Below, one piece after another: positions 32,530-43,149 of a DNA stretch of 64,000 nucleotides (positions within the stretch are counted from its first letter, which is position 1; every line of letters starts with the position of its first letter). The notes under the pieces are model-generated. The model worked only from the letters and a program-made list of their open reading frames with translations. It had not been told where the DNA came from and searched no databases. Origin of the DNA: Chiridota heheva (taxonomy: Eukaryota; Echinodermata; Holothuroidea; Apodida; Chiridotidae); assembly GCA_020152595.1 (NCBI GenBank), contig JAIGNY010000895.1:687001-751000 (forward strand), written 5' to 3'. The position numbers and the translations under genes were made by a program.

Positions 32530-32697
32530 GTAAGGTCAAAGAAACAGCAAGAATATGAAATGAAAAGACTTTATTTTGAAGAATTTTTAATGAATGTAAT
32601 AAGTTGTGATGTAAGAGAGGACAGCCTAAAATCTTTAAAATTATGTCCGAGATATCAGTCCCTGAACATCATCAAGACTTTTTTCTCCGGCTAAATT

Positions 32698-32790
32698 TTG
32701 ATAGAAGGTATATATGATAGAAGGTATATATGATAGAAGGTATATATGATGGAAGGTATATATGATGGAAGGTATATAGGATGGAAATTC
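32698..32790. repeat. 16-bp tandem repeat, about 5 copies
   Basis: The unit is GATAGAAGGTATATAT with late copies changed to GATGGAAGG. The copies are almost identical, suggesting a young array. Confidence 0.9.
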
Positions 32791-33183
32791 AAAACCTCTT
32801 GGTTATATACAGCTACTCTCATTCACAGAACACTGTTGAAGGGTTGAAGAACAATAGGTTAAGATAAGGAAATTTCTGTTTTCTTGTTGTGATGTCACAA
32901 AATTTGCATAATTTAATAATGATAATAAAGGGCTAAAAATGGATGCTCTTAATTTGGTCAAATTTTAACCGATTTGGATCAAACTTTGTACTATTTTCAT
33001 GATTTATAACATATTTTTTTCTAATTAAGCTGTTGCTACCTGTCGATAGATCTTGATGGTAAAAATGGAAATAAGCAAAGACATGACAATAAAGTGAGAG
33101 TATTATGAACTCTTGCCTCCTTTACATATGATGTCTTCTTTACTACAGTCTACTCTTCCTCCACCAAACTGCTGTATATATAC

Positions 33184-33900
33184 ACCTTTTTGTTTAATGC
33201 CCTCTCTTAAATTGCACCATTTTATTTCTACTAGTCATTAGATGACCTTTGCTGTTGACGTGGCAACAAATCTCATTAATCAACCAGTCTTTTGCTTCTC
33301 TTTTAGTCATGAAGACCTTGTGGTGTCAGAAATAATTTATGTTATCTTTTTGCAAAAATCACCACCTTTTGTTTAATGCCCTCTCTTAAATTGCACCATT
33401 TTATTTCTACTAGTCATTAGATGACCTTTGCTGTTGACCAGGTGACAAATCTCATTAATCAACCAGTCTTTTGCTTCTCTTTTAGTCATGAAGACCTTGT
33501 GGTGTCAGAAATAAATTAGGTTATCTTTTTGCAAAAATCACCACCTTTTGTTTAATGCCCTCTCTTAAATTGCACCTTTTTATTTCTACTAGTCATTAGA
33601 TGACCTTTGCTGTTGACGTGGCGACAAATTTCATTAATCAATCAGTCTTTTATTTCTCTTTTGTCATGAAGACCGTGTGGTGTCAGAAATGATTTATGTT
33701 ATCTTTTTGAAAAAATCACCACCTTTTGTTTAACGCCCTCTCTTAAATTGCACCATTTTATTTCTACTAGTCATTAGATGACCTTTGCTGTTGACCTGAC
33801 AACAAATCTCATTAATCAATCAGTCTTTTACTTCTCTTTTGTCATGAAGACCGTGTGGTGTCAGAAATAATTTATGTTATCTTTTTGCAAAAATCATCAC
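33184..33900. repeat. ~178-bp tandem repeat, 4 copies, built on a LINE tail
   Basis: Units begin near 33184, 33364, 33543 and 33721. Each contains GATGACCTTTGCTGTTGAC...ACAAATCTCATTAATC, which is the LINE 3' tail motif in altered form, followed by TCATGAAGACCTTGTGGTGT. It appears to be a retroelement tail turned into a satellite-like array. Confidence 0.9.
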
Positions 33901-34067
33901 GTTGGAAAAGTTATCGGTTTCAACTGTCGTATTTTTTGTGTGTATGGATTCAATGTAAAATAATTTCTTACACTTTTGAGAACGCAACATGAGTTATTGT
34001 ATATAACAATTGCTGTTCCATCTTCATGTATTTATGGTTGCACTTGGATTATTCTATATTTTTACAG

Positions 34068-34157
34068 GGTGTTCAAAGGATATCATGACCAGCGATCACT
34101 CGCCTGTTTTTGCTTCGTTTTTGGCAGGAATTGTCCCACCATCAGTCATTCCTAAAT
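34068..34157 (+). CDS. INPPL1: Exon 16: end of the IPPc domain, SDHSPV motif
   Basis: The acceptor is TTTTTACAG|GGTGTT and the donor is CCTAAAT|GTAAGT. It encodes CSKDIMTSDHSPVFASFLAG, then IVPPSVIPK. The His of S-D-H-S/R-P-V is the catalytic histidine that closes the active site. The domain from exon 8 to here is about 310 residues, a normal length. It ends in phase 1. Confidence 0.97.
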
Positions 34158-34772
34158 GTAAGTGATATTCCAGACTCGTATGTTCAAAATGAATTTTGAT
34201 AAATGACTTAAGTATTACTGTTTTTTTAACTTTGTTGTCATTCATCTATTTTTGTATCTATAAGCATGTATTCATCACCTTAACCTGGATAATCCTTTCG
34301 GCTGGATTTTGTTGCTTTATAAGTGTAATTATTATCATCCTTTTCATATTATTTTTGATATGTGGGAATTTTCGTCCCAAATCAATCAAATTCAGATTTT
34401 CACATCCAGGAATATCCACTTTAGATCAGATATCTTCGGCTGACATTGGAAAAATGTGTAATGTGTAATGACCTGTGGTATAACTGCAGAATGCCCCATA
34501 ATATCTCGGGTTATCTGCGTAGTATAATATGTAACCCTGAATTTTAGTGTAGCCCCACAGTCCGTGACTTTTGAACAGTCTTGAAGATCTATGTTTTCAT
34601 TACTGCATTTCAAAGATTGCACTGAGTGCGTTGAAAAGTGACCTCGTAGTATAAATTGTGATGTCATAAAGGCAGATCCAAGACAATTCTTATGTAATTC
34701 TTTAAAAATTAATTACTCATTCCTAAATTACTGAAAGCAACAGCTTTGTTATCAAGATGGATAAAACATACA
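34158..34772. other. Intron, nothing recognised
   Basis: AT-rich sequence. The 90-residue ORF at 34196 is hydrophobic only because of T-rich composition and lacks any start context or homology signature. Confidence 0.4.
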
Positions 34773-34780
34773 CTTTATAA

Positions 34781-35186
34781 CAAGGATTCTTAATTAAATT
34801 GTTCAAAGGGCCATCATTTCACAACAGCTTCAGGCCATGGGCCAATCGCGAGCAAAACCAGCGTCATGTGACTATACAAAATCCATCAAAACTTGACAAT
34901 CCCTGAATACAAACAAGTTTAGAGCGTGCGCGATTAGAAGGATGTACACCAGATGTTGGCGGTTCTCTTATCCGCCAAAGATAACATTTTATTTCATAAG
35001 CCGCGATGTTTTAGTGCGCTGATCTGCCTAGGGAAAAAAACAAAATAAACGAGTATTTTGCGATTTTTACCGATCTCATTTGGATTGATCTTACATGCAA
35101 TGCACTGTATTGCATTATATAATGACTATTGTTCGTGGGCCAGATAGGATTGTCTGGCAGGCCAGATTTTACTTGCAGAATCGCTG
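34781..35186. mobile_element. hAT-type MITE (second family), perfect 8-bp TSD, 406 bp
   Basis: ctttataa flanks both ends (34773-34780 and 35187-35194). The left end is CAAGGATTCTTAA; the right end read inward is CAGCGATTCTGCAAG. The interior (CAGGCCATGGGCCAATCGCG, GTGGGCCAGATAGGATTGTC) matches the copy at 38868. Confidence 0.92.
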
Positions 35187-35680
35187 CTTTATAAGAACGT
35201 GCTTTGCCCATCTGCTCATACATCGTACACTCTAAAGAAAAGATAAATGTATATCATTTTTGAAAGAAATAATTTAAATATTTGTTTTGGATCTACAAGT
35301 ATGACATCACACTGTTTACTGCATTGGTCACCTTTCAATACACTGGTGAAATCTTTGAAATACAAAACTTCTAAACCGAATAAGATGTCTACATGATTTT
35401 TACACCAATTTGTTTCTTTAATAGTCCGCTTTTACATACAAGAAAATAAAAAACCATGGGAATATTCCGATAAGAAAATGCCAAGGTTACCCTGTTTTAT
35501 ATCACCACTTTGCATATATTTGTCTGAAAATTCACAAACCTATTACAAGATTAATCATTTTGCATCTTTCATGTTTTTTTTCTGTTTTATAGATTTTTAC
35601 AAAACATTAGCTAATGTTGCCGTTGTTAAAATATCTAACTTGTTTCTCTCTTTGGACAATATCTTTGCTTCATCTCATAG
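35187..35680. other. Intron, nothing recognised
   Basis: T-rich sequence leading to the exon 17 acceptor. No repeat or ORF of note was seen. Confidence 0.4.
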
Positions 35681-35806
35681 CTGATTCAGCTCCACCAGTA
35701 CCAACTCAAGAATTTAAGATCATATTTACAGAGGTCGAGGCATCAATTGTGACAGCAATGTGTGGAGACAAGTATTATTTGGACTTCCACTCCTCTTGTC
35801 TAAATG
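35681..35806 (+). CDS. INPPL1: Exon 17: start of the C2-like domain
   Basis: The acceptor is TCATCTCATAG|CTGATT and the donor is AAATG|GTGGGT. It encodes DSAPPVPTQEFKIIFTEVEA, then SIVTAMCGDKYYLDFHSSCL. This corresponds to the C2-like domain that SHIP enzymes carry directly after the phosphatase and that tunes activity by binding phosphoinositide products. The donor is followed almost at once by a 22-bp array. It ends in phase 1. Confidence 0.93.
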
Positions 35807-35810
35807 GTGG

Positions 35811-36713
35811 GTTGAACTGTTTATTTGATCACATTGAACTGTTTATTTGATCACGTTAAGCTGTTTATTTTATCACGCTAAACTGTTTATTTGATCACGT
35901 TAAGCTGTTTATTTTATCACGCTAAACTGTTTATTTGATCACGTTGAACTCTTTATTTGATCACGTTAAACTGTTTATTTTATCTTGTTGAAGTGTTTAT
36001 TTGATCACGTTGAACTGTTTATTTGATCACGTTGAACTGTTTATTTGATTACGTTGAACTGTTTATTTTATCACATTGAAGTCTTTATTTTATTACGTTA
36101 AACTGTTTATTTTATCAGGTTGAAGTGTTTATTTTATCACGTTGAATTGTTTATTTTTTCACATTGAACTGTTTATTTTATCACGTTGAACTGTTTATTT
36201 TATCACGTTGAAGTGTTTATTTTATCACGTTGAACTGTTTATTTTATCACGTAACCCTGTTTATTTTATCACATTATACTGTTTATTTTATCATGTTAAA
36301 CTGTTTATTTGATCACGTTGAACTGTTTATTTTATCACGTTGAACTGTTTATTTTATCACGTTTAAACTGTTTATTTTATCACATTGAACTGTTTATTTT
36401 ATCATGTTAAACTGTTTATTTTATCACGTTGAACTGGTTTTTTTTATCACATTGAACTGTTTATTTTATCACGTTAAACTGTTTATTTTATCACGTTGAA
36501 GTGTTTATTTTATCTTGTTGAAGTGTTTATTTTATCACGTTACCCTGTTTATTTTATCACATTTAACTGTTTACTTTATCACGTTGAACTGTTTATTTTA
36601 TCACATTGAACTGTTTATTTTATCACGTTGAACTGTTTATTTTATCACATTGAACTGTTTATTTTATCATGTTGAACTGTTTATTTTATCACATTGAACT
36701 GTTTATTTTATCA
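35811..36713. repeat. 22-bp minisatellite abutting the exon 17 donor, about 41 copies
   Basis: The unit is GTTGAACTGTTTATTTTATC followed by AC. Early units have TTTGATCAC, later ones TTTTATCAC, and there are CATTGAAC and TTAAAC variants. The first unit starts 5 nt after the exon/intron boundary, so donor position +5 onward lies in repeat sequence. Confidence 0.97.
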
Positions 36714-38365
36714 CTCTTTCATGTAAGGAAATATTACTCATCATTCTTTTCCATAACAACTCACTCCAAAACACGTGTCTTTCCCTCAACTCATGAACTA
36801 TGTCAATTGCATGCTTTTCACTAAATTTGTAGGATTTATAGAAAATAGTTTTTCTTGTTTTTCCTCTTGGTGTTTATCAGTATCCAGGAAATAAGAAAAA
36901 TAGTTCAAAAGTTTAAAAAGTGCCCTTTTCAGAGAAGAAACGTTTTTTAAGGGAAAAATGCCCTTTATCAGAAAGAAAAATGCTCTTCCAAAAAAAAAAT
37001 GCTCTTTCAAAGAGGGCAAGTGCTATTTTAAAGAAGGAACATAACCTTTCAATAACATTGAAAACCCTTTTTCTTCATATACATATGATTTTTAGTTAAA
37101 GAAAGTTACACAAATATTGCCCTGAAAATACAAAAAAAGTGAAATTTCACGTGCTTCGCGTGCATACACTATTCTGTATTTTTCCCTGGAACAATGTTAA
37201 GGCCCAACAGCCCTATACATATTGGACAATACTGCACTTTTTCATACTTAAAAAGTCTTCACCTCTAAGTTCCTACCTTTGTTTTCCCACCTTATAATTT
37301 GTACACACTCTTTCAAATAGGGCCTTTTTACAACCCAAAATTGTATTCGTGGGGCATTTTTGAAATGGGCCATGCAGGGCAAAATTAACCTTTTATTTGC
37401 ACCTGGGCTATTGTAATGACATAAACTGACGTGCCCTCTTGGGCCTCTCCCCATATTTTTCGTCAAATTAAGAAGGTGCCTCTTTACAGACTGACAGAGA
37501 TAAAAAAAGAAATTGTTATTCAAAATATTAAAATATATTTAAGTCCCCTTATTATAAATGATCTTTATATTGACAGATTAAAGAAATTAACACAACATCA
37601 AGCAAAATACCCAAAATTTTGCTTGTGGAGCGCCTTTAATTTGGGTTCTATAAAAAACATACAATGGGACACTTGCCACTTATTCGCTGAAGACTGGGAG
37701 TGAATTTGGGCCATCTGGTTTAATTTATACTAAAAATAGTTACATATTTTATTCTTAGCAGCAAAAAAATGATGGCCTCCATAAGAACTACCCTTTTGCT
37801 TTTTACATTTATTTTAGACATTAAATTTTCCGAATCATGAACCATACAATGGCTAATCATGATCTATAAATCTAATTCGTTCGATTTCAAGACATGATCT
37901 ATACATTTTCCAATTCAGCAATTGTTGTAGATTGCAATAAACTTGTTATACTTTAGCAAATTTTAGACCACAATTTTTTGAATTTTTGAAGCTGTAAAAC
38001 AAAAAAGAAGGGAAAATGAGTCACCAGTGATGTTCTAACCTATAAAAGTTTAGAAATTTTCTGGGGGGGAAGGGTTGACCATATAAAGCTATATTGCTGT
38101 GCTACTGACATGCTTTGAAAATTTGATGGAAAGTGACCCTCAGATCCTGCCCCCACCTTCCCCCTCCCACTTTCAAACATCTTCCGCCGCCTCTGATCTT
38201 CTAGGAAATATACAAAATAATTTTCCATGTTTTCCTTTTTTTTGGTATTTCACCTTCTAGGATTTTCATATAACAGTTTTCATCGTTTTTCTTTCTCCTT
38301 TTCCTGTTGCTTTGAAATTCAGGAAACTATTTTCCTCTCTTCTTTTTTTCTTTTGTGCCTATCAG
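36714..38365. other. Intron, no gene recognised
   Basis: Near 36910-37030 there are repeated phrases GAAGAAACG..., GAAAAATGCTCTT and AAAGAGGGCAAGTGC, a short decayed tandem patch. ORFs at 37248 (minus) and 37431 (plus) lack recognisable motifs. Confidence 0.35.
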
Positions 38366-38652
38366 TTACTAGGATATTTATTAAACAGTTTTCCTTGTTA
38401 CAAGGATATTTATTAAACAGTTTTCCTTGTTACAAGGATATTTATTAAACAGTTTTCCTTGTTACAAGGATATTTATTAAACAGTTTTCCTTGTTACAAG
38501 GATATTTATTAAACAGTTTTCCTTGTTACAAGGATATTTTAAAAACAATTTTCCTTGTTACAAGGATATTTTTTAAACAGTTTTCCTTGTTACAAGGATA
38601 TTTATTAAACAGTTTTCCTTGTTACAAGAATATTTATTAAACAAGTTTCCCT
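38366..38652. repeat. 32-bp minisatellite, about 9 copies
   Basis: The unit is AGGATATTTATTAAACAGTT followed by TTCCTTGTTACA, with almost no variation in the middle copies. It lies 70 bp before exon 18. Confidence 0.95.
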
Positions 38653-38722
38653 TGTTTTAATGTTATTGCTAATCACTTTGTAGGAAATTTACAAATAACA
38701 TTCCTTGTGTTCCCTTTATCAG

Positions 38723-38814
38723 CTGGGTCAGTGAGATCAAAAACCAACAGTCAGTGTGTGATGGCTGATGCGAAAACAGTACAGCCAGCTTGGGAAGAAG
38801 ATTCTCTTCCATTG
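38723..38814 (+). CDS. INPPL1: Exon 18: C2-like domain
   Basis: The acceptor is CCCTTTATCAG|CTGGGT and the donor is CCATTG|GTAAGT. It encodes GSVRSKTNSQCVMADAKTVQ, then PAWEEDSLPL. The pattern K-T-x-x-Q...P-x-W-x-x-x-x-L-P-x-L is that of a C2 fold and of the SHIP family. It ends in phase 0. Confidence 0.93.
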
Positions 38815-38867
38815 GTAAGTCCTGCCTGTCTCCCAAGTAGGTTTGTCGTCATTTTAACTCACTACTC

Positions 38868-39322
38868 CACGGTTTCTTAATTAATTTTTTTCTAAGGGTA
38901 CAATTTGACAACAGCCTCAGGCCACGGGCCAATTGCGTGGCAAAACCAACATCACATGACAAACAAAACCCGTTAAAACAATCCCTGAATACAAACAAGC
39001 TGAGTGCACGCATGATAATGATGTATGCCAGATGTTGGCAGTTCTTTTACCCACCTGCCTTTGACACACCACGAGTCTGCCCATTCATAGTGGGACTACA
39101 GATAACATTTTATTTGATAAGCCACGATGATGTTCTAGTGCGTTGATCTGCCTTGGAAAACCCCAAAATAAACGAGATTTTGCGATTTTTACTGATCTCA
39201 TTTGGAGTGATCTGGACGTACAGTACTATATATTTTTTCCCACTATGACTCTTGTTTGTGGGCCAGATTGGATTGTCTGGCAGGCCAGATTTGGCCTGCA
39301 GGCCGCCTATTAAGAATCGCTG
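38868..39322. mobile_element. hAT-type MITE (second family), near-perfect TSD, 455 bp
   Basis: The flanks are cactactc (38860-38867) and cactagtc (39323-39330), seven of eight identical. The left end is CACGGTTTCTTAATTAA; the right end read inward is CAGCGATTCTTAATAGG. The interior is collinear with 34781-35186 (GTGGGCCAGATTGGATTGTC, TGGCAGGCCAGATTTGG). Confidence 0.9.
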
Positions 39323-39764
39323 CACTAGTCTTTCTTAAACAATCACCAAGTGTTAGTCGTCTTGGTCTCACTGTGATCAGTCGTAAGGCTGTCGATTAAT
39401 CCAAATCAGTAAGTCTTAAATTGTATTTATCAATGGGCTTAAGGGAATCAATGACAAGGCTTAAGGCAATTACCATTTTACATAATTAAAATAATTTTTA
39501 ACATTGCAGGAGAAACCTTTGTACGATTGAAAAAATATATATACTCTGGCAATGTTATTAGTGGTATTACAGATGTTAGTGTATTAAAGAGAGTGATCAA
39601 AAGAATAAATTTCTTTGTTGATTTCATCTGAAAAATTCTTACAATTTTTTTTGACCCTGTCATATTTAGGTGTATTAAACAGAGAAGGAAACATAAGATT
39701 TCTTGATTCCTTTGAACCACTTGTACCAATTTGGAATCATATTAAATTGTGTAAACACAAGTAG

Positions 39765-39996
39765 ACATATTTAAATGTTTTGTATCCCATTTAAATGTAC
39801 TGCAAATCATTTGGATGTTTTAAATCTCATTTGAATATTTTATTCTATTTGAATATTTCCATCTTATTTGAATTTTTTGCCTCTCATTTGAATATTTTTT
39901 AATACATTTAAAATTTTGCATCTTGTTGAATATTTAGCATATCATTTAAATATATTGCATCTCATTTGAATATTTTGCATCTCATTTTTTAGCTCC
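39765..39996. repeat. Degenerate ~20-bp AT-rich tandem repeat
   Basis: Units resemble CATCTCATTTGAATATTTTG with heavy substitution. It lies just before exon 19. Confidence 0.75.
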
Positions 39997-40047
39997 TTAT
40001 TTTTTAAGGATAAGAATTTTTCAATCTTTATTATCATTTTCTTTTAG

Positions 40048-40135
40048 CTTGTTCCCATCATTCAGGATATTGACTATCTGGGAGACCAGCACATCCTGAT
40101 TGCTCTGAAGTCAGAGGATGCTGATGAATCATACG
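40048..40135 (+). CDS. INPPL1: Exon 19: C2-like domain
   Basis: The acceptor is TTTTCTTTTAG|CTTGTT and the donor is TCATACG|GTAGTT. It encodes LVPIIQDIDYLGDQHILIAL, then KSEDADESYG. L-x-P-I-x-x-D-x-x-Y-L-x-x-Q-H-I-L-I matches the SHIP C2-like domain very well. It ends in phase 1. The intron to exon 20 is about 800 bp. Confidence 0.95.
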
Positions 40136-40269
40136 GTAGTTAAACTTTAAATGTATTTATTTTTGGTGGAATTTTTTTTTTAAATTGGATATTGTAACTC
40201 TTAAATACCCCAATAAAATGCTTCTAAAATGCAGTAATTGCTAAAAATGTGTGTGTTTGTCCCATTGTG

Positions 40270-40480
40270 AGCAGTACATTTTGTCCTTGAGCAAATCACA
40301 TTACTTGAGTTGCTCCAGTCAGCTGTAAATGTGGGAAATTAAAATGTGGGAAATTAATATGTGATGGTTTGGCGTTTTGTCTAGGGAAAGCTATGTGCTT
40401 TCATCTGCTTAAGGCAAAGAAACCAGGGATAAGCACCGGCCTAATGGGTGGGCGGGTGGTGGGGGGTGAGAAGGACCAGG
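40270..40480 (+). repeat. Dispersed SINE-like repeat, copy 2, with G-rich end
   Basis: It shares CTTGAGCAAA, CCAGTCAGCTGTAAATG, GGGATAAGCACCGGCCTAAT with copy 1 at 25237. It runs into GGGTGGGCGGGTGGTGGGGG at 40446, which fits the G-quadruplex pattern. Confidence 0.55.
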
Positions 40481-40936
40481 CTTTGGGAACGATCCCCCCG
40501 CATGGTTGTGAGGTAGAAACCATCAACACTCAACATTGTAACCAAGATGTGCATCCTAATTCTAGCATTTCCACCCACACAATGTTCAAATTGCAGCGTT
40601 TTACAATTTTCAAATACTTCGATTTTTTTTTCCAACTCCTCTCTGAAGGGGGTTGGCAAGATTTACTGGTATTACCCTAGCTGGGAGCCCTTATTAATAA
40701 GGCAGGGGTGCTTATTTCATTGTATATTGTGGATTGTTTAAAATAATTAGTGTGCTTGAAATATAATATGATAGTCATTATTAAAATAATGTATGCTGTG
40801 AAATATGTCTAAAAATTGATTGTTTGATATCCAAGTTGCGAAATTAGTATGTACATCATCAAGAGAATTTCTGCTAATAGTTTTATAATTGTATTATGAA
40901 TAGACAAATATATAAACATGACAAATTTCTTTGCAG

Positions 40937-41033
40937 GGGAATGCGTTGTATCTTTGAACAACACCATTGTATCAAAACCTGTGGAATTCAAACGGGTGCT
41001 GACACACCAGGGGCAAAGAACAGGAGTCCTCAA
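40937..41033 (+). CDS. INPPL1: Exon 20: C2-like domain
   Basis: The acceptor is TTCTTTGCAG|GGGAAT and the donor is CCTCAA|GTAAGC. It encodes ECVVSLNNTIVSKPVEFKRV, then LTHQGQRTGVL. G-E-C-V-V-x-L and F-x-x-x-L-x-H-x-G-x-x-T-G are characteristic of SHIP. It is phase 1 at entry and phase 2 at exit. Confidence 0.95.
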
Positions 41034-41506
41034 GTAAGCTTGGGCATCATATCTATCCATAGGCATAGAAAGGAGGGAGGGGGGGGGGGGGTAAAAGGTA
41101 TTCCCCTTCCCCCAAATAGTATATGATAGCTTCAGGGCAAGGTCATTCCCGGGATGGGATCAGTTTTTGTGTTAAATTTTGTTTGTCCCCTATCCTACTT
41201 TTATAACTTGGTCGTATTCACAATTGATACTTAGCAGAGAAAGATTTTTAGAAGGCAGCATTGAATGAATTTGAAATTACCTTAACATCCTTGACATGCT
41301 TTTAACTGTCAAAGTCAGAAATTTTCTGTATATATGAATATCTTTAAAGTTTGATTAAGCTATCACCTAGAGACCAAATAAACTTTTAACAAACTTTGCA
41401 GGCTTGAAAATTCCAAATTCGTTTTGAAAATTGTGTAAATTGATGAGATATCCCTAGACCTTTACTGAAGCTATAACCTAATTTGTTGAACTATTTTTGT
41501 CTTGCC

Positions 41507-42211
41507 TGTGAAGCAGAAAGAGACATAGCTATCAGTCTGTTGGCGTTGTCTGTTGTAGTCGTTGGTGTTGGTGTTGTCTCACCTGGAAAGCAGGAAGTGA
41601 CATAGCAATCAGTCTGTTGGCGTTGTCTGTCGTAGTCGTTGGCATTGGTGTTGTCTCACCTGGGAAGCAGGAAGTGACATAGCAATCAGTCTGTTGGCGT
41701 TGTCTGTCGTAGTCGTTGGCATCGGTGTTGTCTCACCTAGGAAGCAGGAAGTGACATAGCAATCAGTCTGTTGGTGTTGTCTGTCGTAGTCGTTAGCATC
41801 GGTGTTGTCTCACCTGGGAAGCAGGAAGTGACATAGCAATCAGTCTGTTGGCGTTGTCTGTCGTAGTCGTTGGCATCGGTGTTGTCTCACCTGGGAAGCA
41901 GGAAGTGACATAGCAATCAGTCTGTTGGCGTTGTCTGTGGTAGTCGTTGGCATTGGTGTTGTCTCACCTGGGAAGCAGGAAGTGACATAGGAGTCGTTGG
42001 TGACGGTGTTGTCTCACCTAGGAAGCAGGAAGTGACATAGCAATCAGTCTCTTGGCGTTGTCTGTCGTAGTCCTTGGCGTCGGTGTTGTCTCACCTGGAA
42101 AGTAGAAAGAGACATAGCTATCAGTCTGTTGGTGTTGTCTGTCATAGTCGTTGGCGTCGGTGTTGTCTCACCTGGGAAGCAGGAAGTGACATAGCAATCA
42201 GTCTGTTGTCA
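41507..42211. repeat. 77-bp minisatellite, about 9 copies
   Basis: Each unit holds GCAGGAAGTGACATAGCAAT, CAGTCTGTTGGCGTTGTCTG, CGTAGTCGTTGGC and GGTGTTGTCTCACCTGGG. One unit (near 41990) is internally deleted. The first and a late unit (near 42110) share GCAGAAAGAGACATAGCTAT-like variants. Confidence 0.95.
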
Positions 42212-42356
42212 TCGGCGCCGTTCACAACAAGTTTATCGTAATTTTGCTGGTATTTTGAAGTTTCTGTTCTTAGAAGAACTGAGAACGATAAGCCTTGGGG
42301 CTGAAGGCAATTTGTATCTCATTCACAAAAGGAAGTTCTGTCCTAAAAAGAACTGA

Positions 42357-42594
42357 AAGGAGAATAGGTAGCTCAGTTAGCAGAGCGCACGACAGAGATG
42401 CTGGAGGTCCTGGGTCCCAGATTTGGTCAGGTCTAACTCGATTTTTCCACAGCTATGCAGACAGATACGTCAAACATCAAGGAAGAAGCATTTTGTCTGC
42501 AGCTCCTACTCCTCATTTAGCTGTTGAGAAAAGTGACAATGGTTAATGGCGCACACCGTCCTTCGGAGGGGACGTTAAACTGTCAGTTTGCCTC
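42357..42594 (+). mobile_element. tRNA-derived SINE with an 11-bp target duplication
   Basis: It is flanked by exact aaaagaactga (42346-42356 and 42595-42605). The head has TAGCTCAGTTAGCAGAGCGC (A box) and GGTCCTGGGTCCC (B-box position). The 3' end carries TTCGGAGGGGACGTTAAACT, a tail style seen in many invertebrate and deuterostome SINEs. It is an intact-looking full-length insertion, not a tRNA gene. Confidence 0.9.
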
Positions 42595-42949
42595 AAAAGA
42601 ACTGATTTCTGGTCTGAATAGCAGTTGAAACAATAAAACCTGGCTATAAATGAATTTAAACAATTAGATATTCAGTAGAATGAGCTCCAAATATTGAATA
42701 TTGTGAAGATGCTTCCTAGTTGAATTAGAATGGCTTTTTGTTGTGTTCATGATGTATGGTTTAGAGTTAGATAATAATCGTATTTTATTTGCAAAGTGAA
42801 GAAGATAATTGTTAGTTTGATGTCTTGTAAACAAAATTGCTTATATAGTTGTTCAAACTATATCTGAGGAATAGAAACTATCAATAGTAGGTAAGGCCTT
42901 CATACTTGTAAAATTCTGGTTATTCCTATTAAACAATCTTTCTTCACAG

Positions 42950-43017
42950 GGGGAAAGTTTACGTGCAAGCCAAAGATGAATCTATCTACGGCTCATCCAA
43001 GAAGCTGAAAACATATG
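42950..43017 (+). CDS. INPPL1: Exon 21: end of the C2-like domain
   Basis: The acceptor is TTCTTCACAG|GGGGAA and the donor is ACATATG|GTGAGT. It encodes GKVYVQAKDESIYGSSKKLK, then TY and a split Glu. At 68 bp it is the shortest exon. It closes the C2-like fold, with K-x-Y-V/I at its start. A 25-bp array starts 133 nt after the donor. Confidence 0.92.
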
Positions 43018-43149
43018 GTGAGTTGTTTTTTGACATAACGTTTGGTCAATTTCACATCTGTAAAAATCCTGCAATCTGACTTTCTCAAGTTGGTTTGAAT
43101 TTCAAAATGTGCACATGTGACTAACACTCAAGATAAAGTTTGGGTAAGA

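Noticed and set aside
32434..32694. 86-residue ORF as an independent gene
   Set aside because: It overlaps exon 15 in a different frame, then reads through its donor into intron sequence.
42357..42450. Functional tRNA gene
   Set aside because: The A and B boxes are present but the element extends to a SINE tail and is bounded by an 11-bp target duplication.
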